Shown here: positions 1 through 9,053 of the stretch, in pieces
Position numbering within the stretch: the first letter of the stretch is position 1
Layout: the number at the start of each line of letters is the position of its first letter
NCBI GenBank assembly: GCA_963643465.1
Contig: CAVIJT010000023.1
Coordinates: forward strand, 1 to 25,778
DNA: 25,778 nucleotides
DNA from: CAG-411 sp963643465
Lineage (GTDB): Bacteria > Bacillota > Clostridia > Lachnospirales > Lachnospiraceae
Reading direction: 5' to 3'
Position numbers and translations under genes: made by a program
Notes under the pieces: generated by a model
Database searches by the model: none
The model's input: only the letters and a program-made list of their open reading frames with translations
Told to the model about the DNA's origin: nothing

Positions 1-53
1 ATAAATAGAGGGAAAATATCCGTCTTGTTAAAAAATATTAAAATATAAAATTC

Positions 54-82
54 TTCCATTTTAACGAAAAATAGTGTAGAAT
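54..82 (+). promoter_or_regulatory. Possible rho promoter
   Basis: TTCCAT at 54-59 and TAGAAT at 77-82 are separated by 17 bp, about 125 bp upstream of rho. The -35 match is weak. A small hairpin (ATTCTGG at 143-149 with CCAGAAT at 156-162) lies in the leader. The long AT-rich leader would allow autoregulation by Rho, as known in other bacteria, but the sequence does not prove this. Confidence 0.35.
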
Positions 83-208
83 ACTAAATAGTAAAAATCT
101 AACAAGTCAAATATACTGGTACAGCAATATAAAATTTTGTCCATTCTGGGTTGTACCAGAATTCATAAGAACTCAAAAAAATCCCAAGAGAAGGAGCGTA
201 AATAAATA

Positions 209-1588
209 ATGGTTACAAAATATGATAATATGACAGTGGTTGAGTTACGGGAAGCTGCAAAAAGTTTCGGACTCAAAAATATCTCTGGTTTAAAGAAACA
301 AGAACTGTTGGAACTTTTAAATAAAGTGGAAGAAAAATTAGCAAGTACCAAGCATACAACAAAGCCAGAAACAAAAACAGAAGTAAGGTATGAAGTAAAA
401 CAAGAAGAGAAAAATGACCTTTCAAAGAAAGAAGAACTTTCAAAAAAAGATTTGGAACAGCTAGATAGTGGAGAAACCAAAGAGGGAATTTTAGAAGTGT
501 TAAGTGATGGATATGGATTTATCCGTTGTGATAACTTTTTACCGGGTGAGAATGATGTATATGTATCTCCGGCTCAAATCAGACGTTTCAACCTAAAGAC
601 AGGAGATATTATTGTAGGAAATACAAAAGTAAAGAGTCAGGGAGAGAAGTTTAGTGCCTTACTTTATATAAAAAGTGTCAATGGATTTCATCCATCTGAA
701 GCAACAAGAAGAAAGAAATTTGAGGACCTTACTCCAATTTTTCCAAATGAGCGTATTCATCTTGAAACACCGAATGCTAGCGTAGGAATGCGCATGATGG
801 ATTTAGTAGCACCTATTGGTAAGGGACAGAGAGGTATGATTGTTTCACCTCCAAAGGCAGGAAAAACTACCTTATTAAAACAGGTTGCCAAAGCCATTAC
901 CAGAAATCATCCGGATATGCACATGATTATTTTACTTATCGACGAACGTCCGGAGGAAGTAACAGATATAAAAGAATCCATAGAAGGAAAAAATGTAGAA
1001 GTTATTTATTCTACTTTTGACGAATTACCTGAAAATCATAAGCGTGTATCGGAAATGGTAATTGAGCGTGGTCGCCGTTTGGTAGAACATAAAAAAGATG
1101 TGATTATTTTGCTGGACAGCATTACCCGTTTAGCAAGAGCTTATAACTTGACGGTGCAGGCAAGTGGAAGAACCCTTTCTGGTGGTTTAGACCCTGCGGC
1201 GTTGCATATGCCAAAGAAATTTTTTGGTGCTGCCAGAAATATGCGTGAGGGCGGAAGTCTTACCATTCTTGCCACAGCACTTGTGGAAACAGGAAGTCGT
1301 ATGGATGATGTAGTATTTGAGGAATTCAAAGGAACCGGTAATATGGAGTTAGTATTAGATCGTTCCTTATCCGAAAAACGAATTTTCCCTGCCATTGATT
1401 TGTTGAAATCCAGTACCCGAAGAGATGATTTATTATTAAATAAGGAAGAGATTGAGGCAAATCAAGCAATGAGAAAGGCATTAGGTGGTATGCGTTCAGA
1501 AGAAATGCTGGAGAAATACATTGATTTATTTGTAAAGACAAAGAATAATCGAGAATACATAGAGATGACAAAAAAGATGCACAATTAA
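209..1588 (+). CDS. rho: Transcription termination factor Rho
   Basis: Hexameric RNA-dependent ATPase that terminates transcription on nascent, untranslated RNA in the cytoplasm. The 459-residue protein is full length. Residues 1-45 form the Rho_N helical domain, residues about 46-90 are a Lys/Glu-rich linker typical of Firmicutes Rho, and residues about 92-165 are the cold-shock-like RNA-binding domain (EGILEVLSDGYGFIR). The ATPase core has a Walker A PPKAGKTT at residues 214-221, the RPEEVTD segment, a Walker B VIILLD ending at Asp303, and the SGGLDP and Q-loop regions. AAGGAG lies 12 nt before the ATG, which is rather far. Rho followed by rpmE is the common order in Firmicutes. A separate promoter precedes rpmE, so the two need not be strictly co-transcribed. 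Confidence 0.98.
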   Translation: MVTKYDNMTVVELREAAKSFGLKNISGLKKQELLELLNKVEEKLASTKHTTKPETKTEVRYEVKQEEKNDLSKKEELSKKDLEQLDSGETKEGILEVLSDGYGFIRCDNFLPGENDVYVSPAQIRRFNLKTGDIIVGNTKVKSQGEKFSALLYIKSVNGFHPSEATRRKKFEDLTPIFPNERIHLETPNASVGMRMMDLVAPIGKGQRGMIVSPPKAGKTTLLKQVAKAITRNHPDMHMIILLIDERPEEVTDIKESIEGKNVEVIYSTFDELPENHKRVSEMVIERGRRLVEHKKDVIILLDSITRLARAYNLTVQASGRTLSGGLDPAALHMPKKFFGAARNMREGGSLTILATALVETGSRMDDVVFEEFKGTGNMELVLDRSLSEKRIFPAIDLLKSSTRRDDLLLNKEEIEANQAMRKALGGMRSEEMLEKYIDLFVKTKNNREYIEMTKKMHN

Positions 1589-1614
1589 GGTAGGCATAAC
1601 ATATAAAAAACATG

Positions 1615-1643
1615 TTGCATTGAATGGAAAACTATGCTACAAT
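1615..1643 (+). promoter_or_regulatory. rpmE promoter
   Basis: TTGCAT at 1615-1620 and TACAAT at 1638-1643 with exact 17-bp spacing, about 100 nt upstream of rpmE. Confidence 0.65.
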
Positions 1644-1709
1644 AACAGAGTTGTTTGACAATTTTTGCAATGATAGTGGGTTTTCCATGGAGATTGCAAG
1701 AGAATATGA

Positions 1710-1726
1710 ATCGGTCGGAAACCGAT
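1710..1726 (+). promoter_or_regulatory. Small stem-loop in the rpmE leader
   Basis: ATCGGT (1710-1715) pairs with ACCGAT (1721-1726) across a 5-nt loop just upstream of the GAGGAG ribosome binding site. Its position would suit translational control of an r-protein gene, but the stem is only 6 bp and the role is a guess. Confidence 0.25.
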
Positions 1727-1743
1727 AGAAGAGGAGAAATATT

Positions 1744-1947
1744 ATGAGAGAAGGAATTCATCCAAACTATTACCAGGCTACTGTAACATGTAACTGTGGT
1801 AACACATTCGTAACTGGATCTACAAAGGAAAGCGTACATGTGGAAATTTGTTCTAAATGTCATTCTTTCTATACTGGTCAGCAGAAATCTGTTCAGGCTC
1901 GCGGAGCTATTGACAAGTTCAATCGTAGATATGGTTTGAACAAATAG
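1744..1947 (+). CDS. rpmE: 50S ribosomal protein L31 (zinc-binding form)
   Basis: Component of the large ribosomal subunit at the bridge to the 30S head. The 67-residue length fits the family. The N-terminus MREGIHPNY is characteristic, followed by CNCG and, about 20 residues on, CSKCH. These are the cysteines of the zinc-containing (C+) L31 type, which is replaced by a C- paralogue under zinc limitation in many bacteria. GAGGAG precedes the ATG by 8 nt. It has its own promoter at 1615-1643 and a strong terminator just after, so it is probably a monocistronic unit downstream of rho. Confidence 0.97.
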   Translation: MREGIHPNYYQATVTCNCGNTFVTGSTKESVHVEICSKCHSFYTGQQKSVQARGAIDKFNRRYGLNK

Positions 1948-1959
1948 AATGGTTTAATG

Positions 1960-2010
1960 AAAACGGTCACGATTTTCAGTGCAGTGTGGGCTGGATTTTG
2001 TGACCGTTTT
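1960..2010 (+). terminator. Terminator after rpmE
   Basis: AAAACGGTCAC at 1960-1970 pairs perfectly with GTGACCGTTTT at 2000-2010, followed by a T-rich run (GTTTG). The 29-nt loop is long. Confidence 0.75.
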
Positions 2011-2126
2011 GTTTGTATACAGAGAAATAAATTGCTGTTTGCGGGGGTGTCTTACTGAAAAGTAGCAAGCAGCAATAGAGAACGCGCTTGCTATTTAGGG
2101 CGAGCTTTAAGAAAGTGGTGAAAACA

Positions 2127-3494
2127 TTGAAAAGTTCAGGAATTGGAGGTCAGGCCGTCATTGAGGGAGTAATGATGAAGAATAAAAACAACTATGCAGT
2201 TGCAGTTCGTACTCCTGATGGTGAGATTGTTGTTGATAAACAGAAGTATCATAGTTTTTCAGAAACACATGCTTGGGCAAAACTTCCACTTATTCGTGGA
2301 GTGGTTGCTTTTGTGGAATCACTTAGCATCGGAATGAAGACCTTGACCTATTCTGCTGGATTTTATGAAGAGGAAGAAGAGGAAAAAGAGAGCAAAGTGG
2401 AGCGTGCATTTTCCAGTGTGTTCAAGGAAAAAGCAGAGTCTGTTGTAATGGCATTGACAGTTATTGTTGCAATTGTAATGGCAATAGGCTTGTTTATGTT
2501 CTTGCCTTGGTTTATTGCGGAAAAGGCGGGGGCATTGATTGATAATACCATTATGCAGGCATTGGTAGAAGGTGCTCTTCGTTTGGTCATTTTTATTTTA
2601 TATGTATTTGCAATTTCCTTGACGAAAGATATTAAACGTGTATATATGTATCACGGTGCGGAGCATAAGACCATAAATTGTGTGGAACAAGGATTGGAAC
2701 TTACTGTAGAGAATGTAAAAGGGCAGTCACGAGAACATAAACGATGCGGAACCAGTTTTATGTTGTATGTAATGATTATTAGTATTATCTTTTTTATGTT
2801 TATCCGAGTAGATAATCCAGCACTTCGTATTGTGCTTCGTTTGGTGCTTATTCCGGTTGTAGCAGGAGTTTCCTATGAGTTTATACGTTTGGCAGGAAAT
2901 AGTGATAATAATATTATAAATGTTCTTAGTCGTCCAGGTTTCTGGATGCAGGGACTTACTACCAGAGAACCGGAAGAGCAAATGATTGAAGTGGCAATTG
3001 CTTCTGTAGAGGCAGTATTTGACTGGCGTGGTTATATAGAGGCATTGAATAATGGAACAGTGGAGGCATTTCTCAATAAAAAAGAATCTCTAATGGTTGC
3101 CATGGAACCTGTCAAAGAAGAAGAATCTGAGTCTGATGCTCCACAAGAGCAAAAAGCAACTACATCTGCAACACCTAAAGTGGCGGCAGTAAAGAAGGCG
3201 GATCAGACTGTTCGTCGTGGACAGTATTTCCGTCAGCCAAAACGAGAAGAAGTAGATGTAAAAGAGAAAGAAGAGCAGAAGGATAAGCCTTTAAAGCAAG
3301 AAGAAAAAAAGAAATCTTCTAAAGAAAAGAGTACGGATTCCACGCGTCAGGTGGCAGCCTTGAAGAAAGCATCTGGTACAAGAAGACCAATGCAGCCGAT
3401 AGAGGAACTTCGCCGAGACAGCATTTTACTTGATTCTGTACAGGAAGATGAGGATGATGAAATCCTCAGTGCATTAGATAAATTTTTCGAATAG
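2127..3494 (+). CDS. DUF1385 family membrane protein
   Basis: Integral membrane protein of unknown biochemical role, commonly found next to prmC/prfA in Clostridia. The family N-terminal signature SSGIGGQAVIEGVMM starts within a few residues of a TTG at 2127, which I take as start; an in-frame TTG at 2088 would add 13 residues. Two pairs of hydrophobic helices surround the central motif MYHGAEHKTINC, the hallmark of DUF1385; the His and Glu residues there suggest a metal or catalytic site. After about residue 325 there is a 130-residue, highly charged, Lys/Glu-rich tail that looks disordered and is longer than in many relatives. It ends 66 nt before prmC and probably heads an operon with prmC and prfA. 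Confidence 0.9.
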   Translation: MKSSGIGGQAVIEGVMMKNKNNYAVAVRTPDGEIVVDKQKYHSFSETHAWAKLPLIRGVVAFVESLSIGMKTLTYSAGFYEEEEEEKESKVERAFSSVFKEKAESVVMALTVIVAIVMAIGLFMFLPWFIAEKAGALIDNTIMQALVEGALRLVIFILYVFAISLTKDIKRVYMYHGAEHKTINCVEQGLELTVENVKGQSREHKRCGTSFMLYVMIISIIFFMFIRVDNPALRIVLRLVLIPVVAGVSYEFIRLAGNSDNNIINVLSRPGFWMQGLTTREPEEQMIEVAIASVEAVFDWRGYIEALNNGTVEAFLNKKESLMVAMEPVKEEESESDAPQEQKATTSATPKVAAVKKADQTVRRGQYFRQPKREEVDVKEKEEQKDKPLKQEEKKKSSKEKSTDSTRQVAALKKASGTRRPMQPIEELRRDSILLDSVQEDEDDEILSALDKFFE

Positions 3495-3560
3495 TAGAGA
3501 TATTTTGGTATTTTATTACTGTAGGTCCGGAATTTTGAAAGTCAGAAAGGAGGCAGGTAC

Positions 3561-4400
3561 ATGACTATAAAAACATTGCTAGAGCAAGGTGTGCAGAAAC
3601 TTAGCGATGCGCAGATTGCAGAGGCGGATATTGATGCCATGTACCTGCTGGAGTATGTGTTTGGTATAAAGCGCATGGATTTTCTTATGAATCCGCAACG
3701 AGAAGTTTCTGAGGAAGAAAAAGAGAAGTATTTACAGAACATTTCACGTAGGGCTTCTCGTGTTCCGATTCAACATATTATTGGTAGTCAGGAATTTATG
3801 GGATTTGAATTTTTAGTCAATGAACATGTGCTGATCCCTCGGCAAGACACAGAGGTATTGGTGGAGGAGGTAGCAAAGATTGCTGACGGAAAACAGGTGT
3901 TAGATCTTTGTACTGGTTCTGGCTGCATTATATTGAGTCTGTGCAAAATGTGTCATCTTTCCAAAGCGATAGGTATTGATTTGTCACCGGAAGCCTTGCA
4001 GGTTGCCAGAGAGAATGGAAAACGTCTTGAGTGCGATGTTACATTTTTCGAGAGTGATTTGTTTGAGAAAGTCACTGGAACATATGACATTATCGTATCC
4101 AATCCCCCTTACATTGAAACCAAAGTGATTGAGGGACTGATGGAAGAAGTACGAGAACATGAACCATATATGGCACTTGATGGTGGAGAAGATGGACTTG
4201 ACTTTTATCGAAGTATTGTGGAACATTCGATGAAATATTTGAATGATGGTGGATATCTTTGTTTTGAAATTGGATATAATCAAGGACAGGCAGTGCGTTT
4301 ACTGATGGAGCAAAGAGGTTTTAACCAATGTAGAATCGTAAAGGATTTAGCCGGATTGGACCGTGTAGTTATGGGACATTGGAGTGTAGAGCATGGATAG
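3561..4400 (+). CDS. prmC: Peptide chain release factor N5-glutamine methyltransferase PrmC
   Basis: Transfers a methyl group from SAM to the glutamine of the GGQ motif of class I release factors, which raises peptide release efficiency. The 279 residues fit the family. An N-terminal helical release-factor-recognition domain (about 1-75) is followed by a Rossmann-type SAM domain with VLDLCTGSGC (motif I) and the substrate-binding NPPY at residues 181-184. AAAGGAGG precedes the ATG by about 8 nt. Its substrate RF1 is encoded immediately downstream, the usual arrangement in Firmicutes. Confidence 0.97.
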   Translation: MTIKTLLEQGVQKLSDAQIAEADIDAMYLLEYVFGIKRMDFLMNPQREVSEEEKEKYLQNISRRASRVPIQHIIGSQEFMGFEFLVNEHVLIPRQDTEVLVEEVAKIADGKQVLDLCTGSGCIILSLCKMCHLSKAIGIDLSPEALQVARENGKRLECDVTFFESDLFEKVTGTYDIIVSNPPYIETKVIEGLMEEVREHEPYMALDGGEDGLDFYRSIVEHSMKYLNDGGYLCFEIGYNQGQAVRLLMEQRGFNQCRIVKDLAGLDRVVMGHWSVEHG

Positions 4401-4457
4401 CGGTTCAGTTTTGGAAACGGATGAAAAGATATAGAACGGATAGAAAGGAATAGAGAG

Positions 4458-5531
4458 ATGTTTGATAGATTAGAGGATCTTGAAAAGAGATTAGAAGAAA
4501 TATTAAATCAGCTTGGAGAGCCAGGTGTGGCAAATGATCAGAATTTATACCGCAAATTGATGAAAGAGCAGGCAGAGCTTGCTCCTATTGTGGAAAAATA
4601 TAAAGAGTACAAAGATGCAAAGGACGGTATTGAGGACAGTCTTGCAATTTTAGATGAAGAGACCGATGAGGAAATGAGAGAACTTGCAAAAGAAGAACTC
4701 AATGACTGTAAATCTCGTTTAGGTGATATTGAAAATGCTCTTAAGATTTTATTGTTGCCTAAGGACCCAAATGATGACAAGAACGTTGTGGTAGAAATCA
4801 GAGCAGGTGCCGGTGGAGATGAGGCAGCTTTGTTTGCAGCAGAATTATATCGTATGTATGTACATTTTGCAGAGACAAACCGTTGGAAAGCAGAAATGAT
4901 CAGTGTAAACGAGAACGGTATTGGTGGATTTAAAGAAGCTGTATTTATGATTAACGGTGAGGGTGCATATTCTAAGTTAAAGTACGAGAGTGGTGTACAT
5001 CGTGTACAGCGTATCCCTGCAACAGAGTCAGGTGGTCGTATTCATACTTCTACAGCAACCGTTGCTATTATGCCTGAGGCAGAAGAGGTGGATGTGGAAA
5101 TCAACATGAATGACTGTAAATTTGATGTGTTCCGTGCATCCGGTAATGGTGGACAGTGTGTCAACACTACAGATTCCGCAGTTCGTTTGACCCATATTCC
5201 AACAGGTATTGTTATTTCTTGTCAGGATGAAAAGTCACAGCTTAAGAATAAAGATAAGGCATTAAAGGTACTTCGTTCCAGATTGTACGATTTGAAATTG
5301 CAGGAAGCACAAGATGCCGAAGCGGAAGCAAGAAGAAGTCAGGTTGGTACTGGAGATCGTTCCGAAAAAATCCGTACCTATAACTTCCCACAGGGACGTG
5401 TGACAGACCATAGAATCAAGTTTACTTCCCACCGTTTGCAGGAAGTATTGAATGGAGATATTCAGGAGATTTTGGATAACTTGATTGCAGCGGACCAAGC
5501 GGCTAAGTTGGCGAAGATGAACGAAGAGTAG
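4458..5531 (+). CDS. prfA: Peptide chain release factor 1 (RF1)
   Basis: Recognises UAA and UAG stop codons and triggers peptidyl-tRNA hydrolysis. The 357-residue protein is full length. It contains the codon-recognition tripeptide PAT at residues 187-189, which marks RF1 rather than RF2, and the catalytic GGQ at 231-233 in the context SGNGGQCVN; Gln233 is the target of PrmC. The last residues, DQAAKLAKMNEE, are encoded by 5493-5528. Close variants of this 3' end recur at 10391, 12137, 15573, 16862 and 19436, each followed by a similar terminator. The 3' end of prfA therefore looks like the attachment site of the downstream cassette array, and the present RF1 C-terminus may itself have come with the latest insertion. 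Confidence 0.98.
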   Translation: MFDRLEDLEKRLEEILNQLGEPGVANDQNLYRKLMKEQAELAPIVEKYKEYKDAKDGIEDSLAILDEETDEEMRELAKEELNDCKSRLGDIENALKILLLPKDPNDDKNVVVEIRAGAGGDEAALFAAELYRMYVHFAETNRWKAEMISVNENGIGGFKEAVFMINGEGAYSKLKYESGVHRVQRIPATESGGRIHTSTATVAIMPEAEEVDVEINMNDCKFDVFRASGNGGQCVNTTDSAVRLTHIPTGIVISCQDEKSQLKNKDKALKVLRSRLYDLKLQEAQDAEAEARRSQVGTGDRSEKIRTYNFPQGRVTDHRIKFTSHRLQEVLNGDIQEILDNLIAADQAAKLAKMNEE

Positions 5532-5592
5532 GGAAGATAAGCGTAGTTTAGATGTGAGATTGAAAAATTAAGATGCAAAGTAAAGAAAAGGA

Positions 5593-5635
5593 GTGTCCGA
5601 TATTAAGTTATAATAGCTGATATAGGGCACTTTTT
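5593..5635 (+). terminator. prfA terminator
   Basis: GTGTCCGATATTA pairs with TGATATAGGGCAC (right arm 5618-5630) with a few mismatches, then TTTTT. The right arm motif GCTGATATAGGGCA is repeated in the terminators at 10493, 12236, 16938 and 19525, so this terminator is part of the shared repeat. Confidence 0.85.
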
Positions 5636-5753
5636 ATACAAGATTTTATGTGAGATGTAGAGTATAGAAGAGAGAAATTAGTAACTATAAGTTGTTATTT
5701 TAAAAAGAAACAGGTTGTAGGAATTTACTGTGAAAGGAAAGTGAACTGAAAAT

Positions 5754-7067
5754 ATGGATAATAAGGATATTGGCATTAGGGCATTAGATATGCAAACGGG
5801 GTTATATAAATATAATGACAGTTTGCTAGATTTGAAAATCGGAGAAACAATGTTGATTGGAAAAGCTGCTAGTTTAGCATCACATTTGCGTGGAATACAA
5901 GTAGTTGAAGACTATGATGCATTAAAAGTTTTAGCTTCTAAATTAGGTATTACATCGACAGAACTGGTTACAGTTCTTAATATCTTGCAAGAGGTAGAAC
6001 TTATTAGAATTGTTGGAAGTTCTAGAAAACCAGAAAAAATTGAAGTATTAATATCAGTATTTGAGGATGCCTATCAATTATTAGGAGAAAAGTGGAAAGA
6101 TGATAATCCAGATGAATTTGAAAGAAAAGTAGTACAGTTAGTTAATGATTTAGCAAGTAAATCAATTAAGTTGTCTAGTTTGTTTGATGCATATGATTTA
6201 AATCAAGATGATTATGGTGTAATCACACAAATTGGTGGCGCTGGAGGTTTTTTGGATACTTTTAAAAGTGATGACGAAGAAATTGTTTTTTCACCTATTT
6301 ATATGGAAGAAAATCCTAAGAAGATTTTAGAAATGTTAAATCAATATAAAGATGAAGATGTGCAGAAAGCATTAAAATTGTTAAAATCTAAACCAGGGTT
6401 TCCAGTTAAGGATTTAAACAATATAGAAAATGATGTTTTAGTTGATTTAATGTCTAGTAATGTATTACAAACACCCGCTATTACTGCATCCGGAGGAAAG
6501 GTGAATTTTATTTTTACACCATTTACTGAAGTCGAAGATAAAGAAATGTTGAGACAAGCTAGAAATGTTGTTTCGGCAGTGAGATATGGTGAAAAATTTT
6601 CTGCTTATTCGGAATTGCGTAATCCATCACTTTTTCTACAAACATTAATAGACAGAGGCTTTATTGGAAAAACTCCTCATTCAGATATAGAAGCACAATA
6701 TGGTGTATTGAGAGATAATGGTTTGGGGAGAATTGAAGAGGTGGGAAATAATAGTGGTAGATATAGATTTTATTTAGCTGATACTGATTATGCAAAAAGT
6801 GTTGTACGATTAGCAAAACGTTTAATAATTTCTCAAGAAACATTTGATCCTTCATTAGAACGAGGGATAATAAAAGATGCATGGGATGAGAGAAAATACT
6901 TATCTGCATATCAGTTTAGTGAATATATCCCAAATTTGAGTAATTTGAAAAATATTAAAGATTTAAAGAAAAAGAGAGAAATGCCACAAAGTTCCTTGGC
7001 CACAAAGAAAGTTAATGATGCATTAAATAAATTATTTATTTCAGGAGGTGAGCCGGATGTATTCTGA
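5754..7067 (+). CDS. Unknown protein with winged-helix-like segments, cassette A
   Basis: 437-residue protein that I do not recognise. It is soluble, with no signal or membrane segment. Two regions look like winged-helix DNA-binding folds: residues about 45-95 (ALKVLASKLGITSTELVTVLNILQEVELIRIVG) and about 305-345 (LIDRGFIGKTPHSDIEAQYGVLRDNGLGRIEEV). It overlaps the next gene by 11 bp, indicating translational coupling, and that gene encodes a PDDEXK-like nuclease. Both lie directly upstream of a GGCC restriction-modification pair in one orientation. A plausible inference is a DNA-binding partner of the nuclease in a defence module. No promoter of the array type precedes it, unlike cassettes B to F; the 220-bp leader contains the prfA terminator. 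Confidence 0.8.
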   Translation: MDNKDIGIRALDMQTGLYKYNDSLLDLKIGETMLIGKAASLASHLRGIQVVEDYDALKVLASKLGITSTELVTVLNILQEVELIRIVGSSRKPEKIEVLISVFEDAYQLLGEKWKDDNPDEFERKVVQLVNDLASKSIKLSSLFDAYDLNQDDYGVITQIGGAGGFLDTFKSDDEEIVFSPIYMEENPKKILEMLNQYKDEDVQKALKLLKSKPGFPVKDLNNIENDVLVDLMSSNVLQTPAITASGGKVNFIFTPFTEVEDKEMLRQARNVVSAVRYGEKFSAYSELRNPSLFLQTLIDRGFIGKTPHSDIEAQYGVLRDNGLGRIEEVGNNSGRYRFYLADTDYAKSVVRLAKRLIISQETFDPSLERGIIKDAWDERKYLSAYQFSEYIPNLSNLKNIKDLKKKREMPQSSLATKKVNDALNKLFISGGEPDVF

Positions 7068-8142
7068 TGATAAGGATTTTAAACAAAAAGTAAAAATGCA
7101 AAAAATATTTTGGTCTATGGGAATGTGGTCACGTATTGATATACCCATTGTAATATATGAGGATGATAGTAAGAGAGGAAAACTGAAAAAACATTATCTT
7201 ACAGATATAGATGTATATAGCGAAACTATTCAAAAAGATTTTTCTATGGAGAAAAATATCGCTGATTGTAAGTCGGGAAGTAATGTGAAAATATTTGAAC
7301 GCTTATTTTGGGTAAGAGGTGTTAAAGAATATTTTGGTGCTTCGCAAGCATATTTGGTAAAAAAGAGCATATCTTCAAAGGCTAAAATTTTTATGCCTAA
7401 ATTAGACATAATAGGTGTGGATGATAAAACATTATCTGAATTTGAAAAAATATATCACACAAATGCACTTCCTTTATATTCGGAAAAATATTACTTTGAA
7501 CTAGATAAAATTATTCAAGAATATGATAATGAATATAAAAAAATATTTGATTATTTAGTGACGAGATATTGGTTTACGGAATCAAATGTAAGTATGAAAG
7601 TATTGTTATCAATGTTAGCAAAAAGAGATTTTTATGCAACATTAGATAGAAAAAATCGAAATCATAGATTCCTTTTGATGGAAATTTGTATTATGTTTGC
7701 AAGAACTGTTTTGGCATGTTGTCGTTATGTGTTGACAAGAGATGTTGTTAATCTAGAGCAAAGCATAATGGAGTATATTCATGGAGGAGTAGATGGTTTC
7801 AATTTAAAAATGAATATGGTTAGAGAAATTAATAACGAACTCAAAGATGTATTGAATAATGTGCAACTTGGTAATAGTGTTCTTATTCAACCACCATATT
7901 TTAAAGATCTAGTCAAACTTATTGCTGTCATATTAGGAGAAACAAATAATGTGAAGGATATATTACGCTACATGGAAATTATGCAACATGAAATAGTTCT
8001 AGGAGAAAAGTTTGATTATAATCAATGTATGGCGAATGATTATTCTTTAATAGGACATAAATTATCTAAAGATATAATTCGTTTCTATTTAAAAGAAAAT
8101 AATATCAGTGCAAATTTTTTTGATGATATATTTAATGAATAA
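7057..8142 (+). CDS. Putative PDDEXK-fold nuclease, cassette A
   Basis: I choose the ATG at 7057 (361 residues) because a perfect AGGAGGTG at 7043-7050 sits 6 nt before it; a GTG at 7048 lies inside that Shine-Dalgarno. The N-terminal third has a restriction-endonuclease-like pattern: TDIDV (Asp50, Asp52), then about 18 residues later IADCKSG (Asp70-Cys-Lys72), then ERLFWVRGVKEYFGA with Glu81. The D...(D/E)xK spacing and the following helix match PDDEXK nucleases that act on DNA. The C-terminal two thirds (about 140-361) are helical and unrecognised. The ATG overlaps the upstream stop, so the pair is one unit. Whether it cuts independently or supports the NgoPII-like enzyme downstream cannot be told from sequence. 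Confidence 0.8.
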   Translation: MYSDDKDFKQKVKMQKIFWSMGMWSRIDIPIVIYEDDSKRGKLKKHYLTDIDVYSETIQKDFSMEKNIADCKSGSNVKIFERLFWVRGVKEYFGASQAYLVKKSISSKAKIFMPKLDIIGVDDKTLSEFEKIYHTNALPLYSEKYYFELDKIIQEYDNEYKKIFDYLVTRYWFTESNVSMKVLLSMLAKRDFYATLDRKNRNHRFLLMEICIMFARTVLACCRYVLTRDVVNLEQSIMEYIHGGVDGFNLKMNMVREINNELKDVLNNVQLGNSVLIQPPYFKDLVKLIAVILGETNNVKDILRYMEIMQHEIVLGEKFDYNQCMANDYSLIGHKLSKDIIRFYLKENNISANFFDDIFNE

Positions 8143-8198
8143 AAAATAGTGAGTTTAAAACTAATAAATAATAGAAGTCATTGTGAAAGGAAGTAAAA

Positions 8199-9044
8199 AT
8201 GAATATAATTAACGCAATTATTAACTTGGTAAACAATCCAGTGACTCAACTTGTTAATTATTATGAAGCAAGAAATCGAGCCAATAATATGGGAGATGCT
8301 TTGGAAGAATATGTAAAGGACTTATTTGCTAATTCTTTTGATTTAAATGAAGTAGAAAGAAATAGAAGATTGAGTGAAGTGTTTTCTTATTTAGGTAATA
8401 ATAGCAATCCACCAGATGCTATGTTAAAAGATGGTGATGCAATAGAGATAAAGAAAATAGAAAGTCCTAGTTCAGCATTGGCTTTGAATAGTAGTTATCC
8501 GAAACATAAATTATATTATAATAGTAGCATGATTTCGAATGCATGTAGAGAGGCAGAACAGTGGACAGAAAAAGATATGATTTATGCAGTTGGAGTGGTG
8601 AAGAAAAACAAAAACATATTAAAAAGTTTATGTTTTGTATATGGAACAGATTATTGTGCATCTGATGAAGTATATAGTAGAATAAAATCTACAATTAAGA
8701 ACGGAGTAGAAGCAATACAGGGGGTACAATTTGCTGAAAGTAAAGAACTCGGGCATATTAACAAAGTAGACCCATTAGGTATTACATATATGAGAGTTCG
8801 CGGAATGTGGGGAATAGAGAATCCATTTAAAGTATTTAATTATGTTTATGAAAGAGATAATACAAAAGAATTCAATTTTATGTGTATTATTGATTATGAA
8901 AAATGGAATTCGCTAGATAATGTTAATGAGTTAGTAGAATTATCTTTACGGGTTAAAGAATTGGAAATTGTAGATGTAGAAATAAAAAATCCTGACAATC
9001 CAGCGAAGTTAATAGATGCAAAACTTATAAAATTTAGTAGGTAG
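8199..9044 (+). CDS. Type II restriction endonuclease, NgoPII family (predicted GGCC)
   Basis: Cuts unmethylated DNA and protects against phage together with the next gene. The protein strongly resembles the NgoPII family along its length, including the N-terminal INAIINLVNNPV, the DALEEYVKDLF helix, the FSYLGNNSNPPDAML segment and the ELGHINKVDPL block. The PD-(D/E)xK catalytic residues are visible: Asp73 in NPPDAM and Glu83-Ile-Lys85 in AIEIKK. R.NgoPII recognises GGCC, and the adjacent methyltransferase resembles M.HaeIII, also GGCC, so the specificity inference is consistent from both genes. A GAAAGGAAG site precedes the ATG. The gene ends 9 nt before the methyltransferase start and the two are co-transcribed. 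Confidence 0.95.
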   Translation: MNIINAIINLVNNPVTQLVNYYEARNRANNMGDALEEYVKDLFANSFDLNEVERNRRLSEVFSYLGNNSNPPDAMLKDGDAIEIKKIESPSSALALNSSYPKHKLYYNSSMISNACREAEQWTEKDMIYAVGVVKKNKNILKSLCFVYGTDYCASDEVYSRIKSTIKNGVEAIQGVQFAESKELGHINKVDPLGITYMRVRGMWGIENPFKVFNYVYERDNTKEFNFMCIIDYEKWNSLDNVNELVELSLRVKELEIVDVEIKNPDNPAKLIDAKLIKFSR

Positions 9045-9053
9045 GTGTAAATA

